25,202 nt of DNA, taken from the NCBI RefSeq assembly GCF_000972705.2, contig NZ_LATL02000263.1:1-25202 (forward strand), given 5' to 3'. The notes under the pieces are model-generated. The model was not told the DNA's origin. It ran no database searches and saw nothing but the letters and a program-made list of their open reading frames with translations. The stretch comes from Limnoraphis robusta CS-951 (GTDB lineage: Bacteria; Cyanobacteriota; Cyanobacteriia; Cyanobacteriales; Microcoleaceae). Positions 25,011-25,202 of this stretch are shown in pieces (the first letter of the stretch is position 1; every line of letters begins with the position of its first letter). The position numbers and the translations under genes were made by a program.

Positions 25011-25202
25011 TGTAGGGGTGGGTTCTACAAGTTCTGTAATACCCCTCGACAATTGAACTAAACCCGCCCGACCCCACCATTGGCGCAGTCTGTAGGGGCG
25101 GGTTCTACAAGTTCTGTAATACCCCTCGACAATTGAACTAAACCCGCCCGACCCCATAATTGGCGCAGTCTGTAGGGGCGGGTTCTACAAGTTCTGTAAT
25201 AC
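25011..25202. repeat. 80-bp tandem repeat, at least 2.4 copies, running off the window
   Basis: Copies begin at 25011, 25091 and 25171 (period exactly 80) and differ by only a few bases. Each begins TGTAGGGGCGGGTT and later has AACCCGCCCGACCCC, so each copy folds into an imperfect long hairpin. Intergenic GTAGGGGCGGGTT/AACCCGCCCCTAC inverted repeats are familiar from filamentous cyanobacteria. No coding capacity is seen. Confidence 0.9.

Noticed and set aside
25011..25202. CRISPR array
   Set aside because: The 80-bp units are contiguous and near identical, with no distinct spacers.
1..25202. tRNA, rRNA or origin signals
   Set aside because: No cloverleaf, rRNA core motif or DnaA-box cluster was recognised by eye.

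Overview
The window looks like chromosomal DNA of a filamentous, non-heterocystous-type cyanobacterium (Planktothrix/Oscillatoria/Microcoleus-like; genus not provable here). The reasons are many copies of the HIP1 octamer GCGATCGC (at least 13, about one per 1.9 kb), moderately AT-rich DNA, an EGY-type site-2 protease, a CYP110-like P450, a DUF1350 protein, two Ser/Thr kinases fused to the tetrapyrrole-binding GUN4 domain, and GTAGGGGCGGGTT-type intergenic repeats. No rRNA, tRNA or CRISPR array was seen.

Layout. 1-438: structured non-coding DNA, possibly the end of an old IS200/IS605-like element. 439-3082 (minus): PRX-like1 peroxiredoxin, agmatinase-type ureohydrolase and a short secernin/C69-like hydrolase. 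3253-7525 (minus): a compact operon with a 733-aa dynamin-like GTPase, a 331-aa second GTPase and a 256-aa protein with a C-terminal membrane anchor. The last gene carries an A9 run in the right register for -1 slippage into a 106-codon open tail that has no usable ATG or GTG start. 7693-9844: a type II restriction-modification pair, convergent with a 26-bp overlap. The GTPase operon and R-M pair together look like a small defence island, and they are the best candidate here for a little-described system.

10176-11540 (plus): cytochrome P450 gene split by one in-frame TAA. 11655-13163 (minus): EGY-like intramembrane protease. 13276-17226 (minus): a 1316-aa adenylate cyclase with a UrtA/AmiC-like ligand-binding domain, five PAS-type domains (three nearly identical) and a cyclase domain with all catalytic residues, but no signal peptide or membrane segment. 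17227-18091: 865 bp without a clear gene, holding inverted repeats and IS200/IS605-like debris. 18092-19681 and 22223-23680 (minus): zinc ribbon-Ser/Thr kinase-GUN4 proteins. Between them lie a solute-binding lipoprotein (minus) and a divergent SAM methyltransferase gene (plus), again split by a single in-frame TAA. 23870-24841 (minus): DUF1350 alpha/beta-hydrolase-like protein. 25011-25202: 80-bp tandem repeats running off the window.

The right half is rich in signalling (cAMP synthesis, two GUN4 kinases, regulated intramembrane proteolysis); the left middle is rich in defence-type genes. Two full-length genes each broken by one TAA, a shortened secernin and IS debris indicate local gene decay, unless the stops are sequencing errors.
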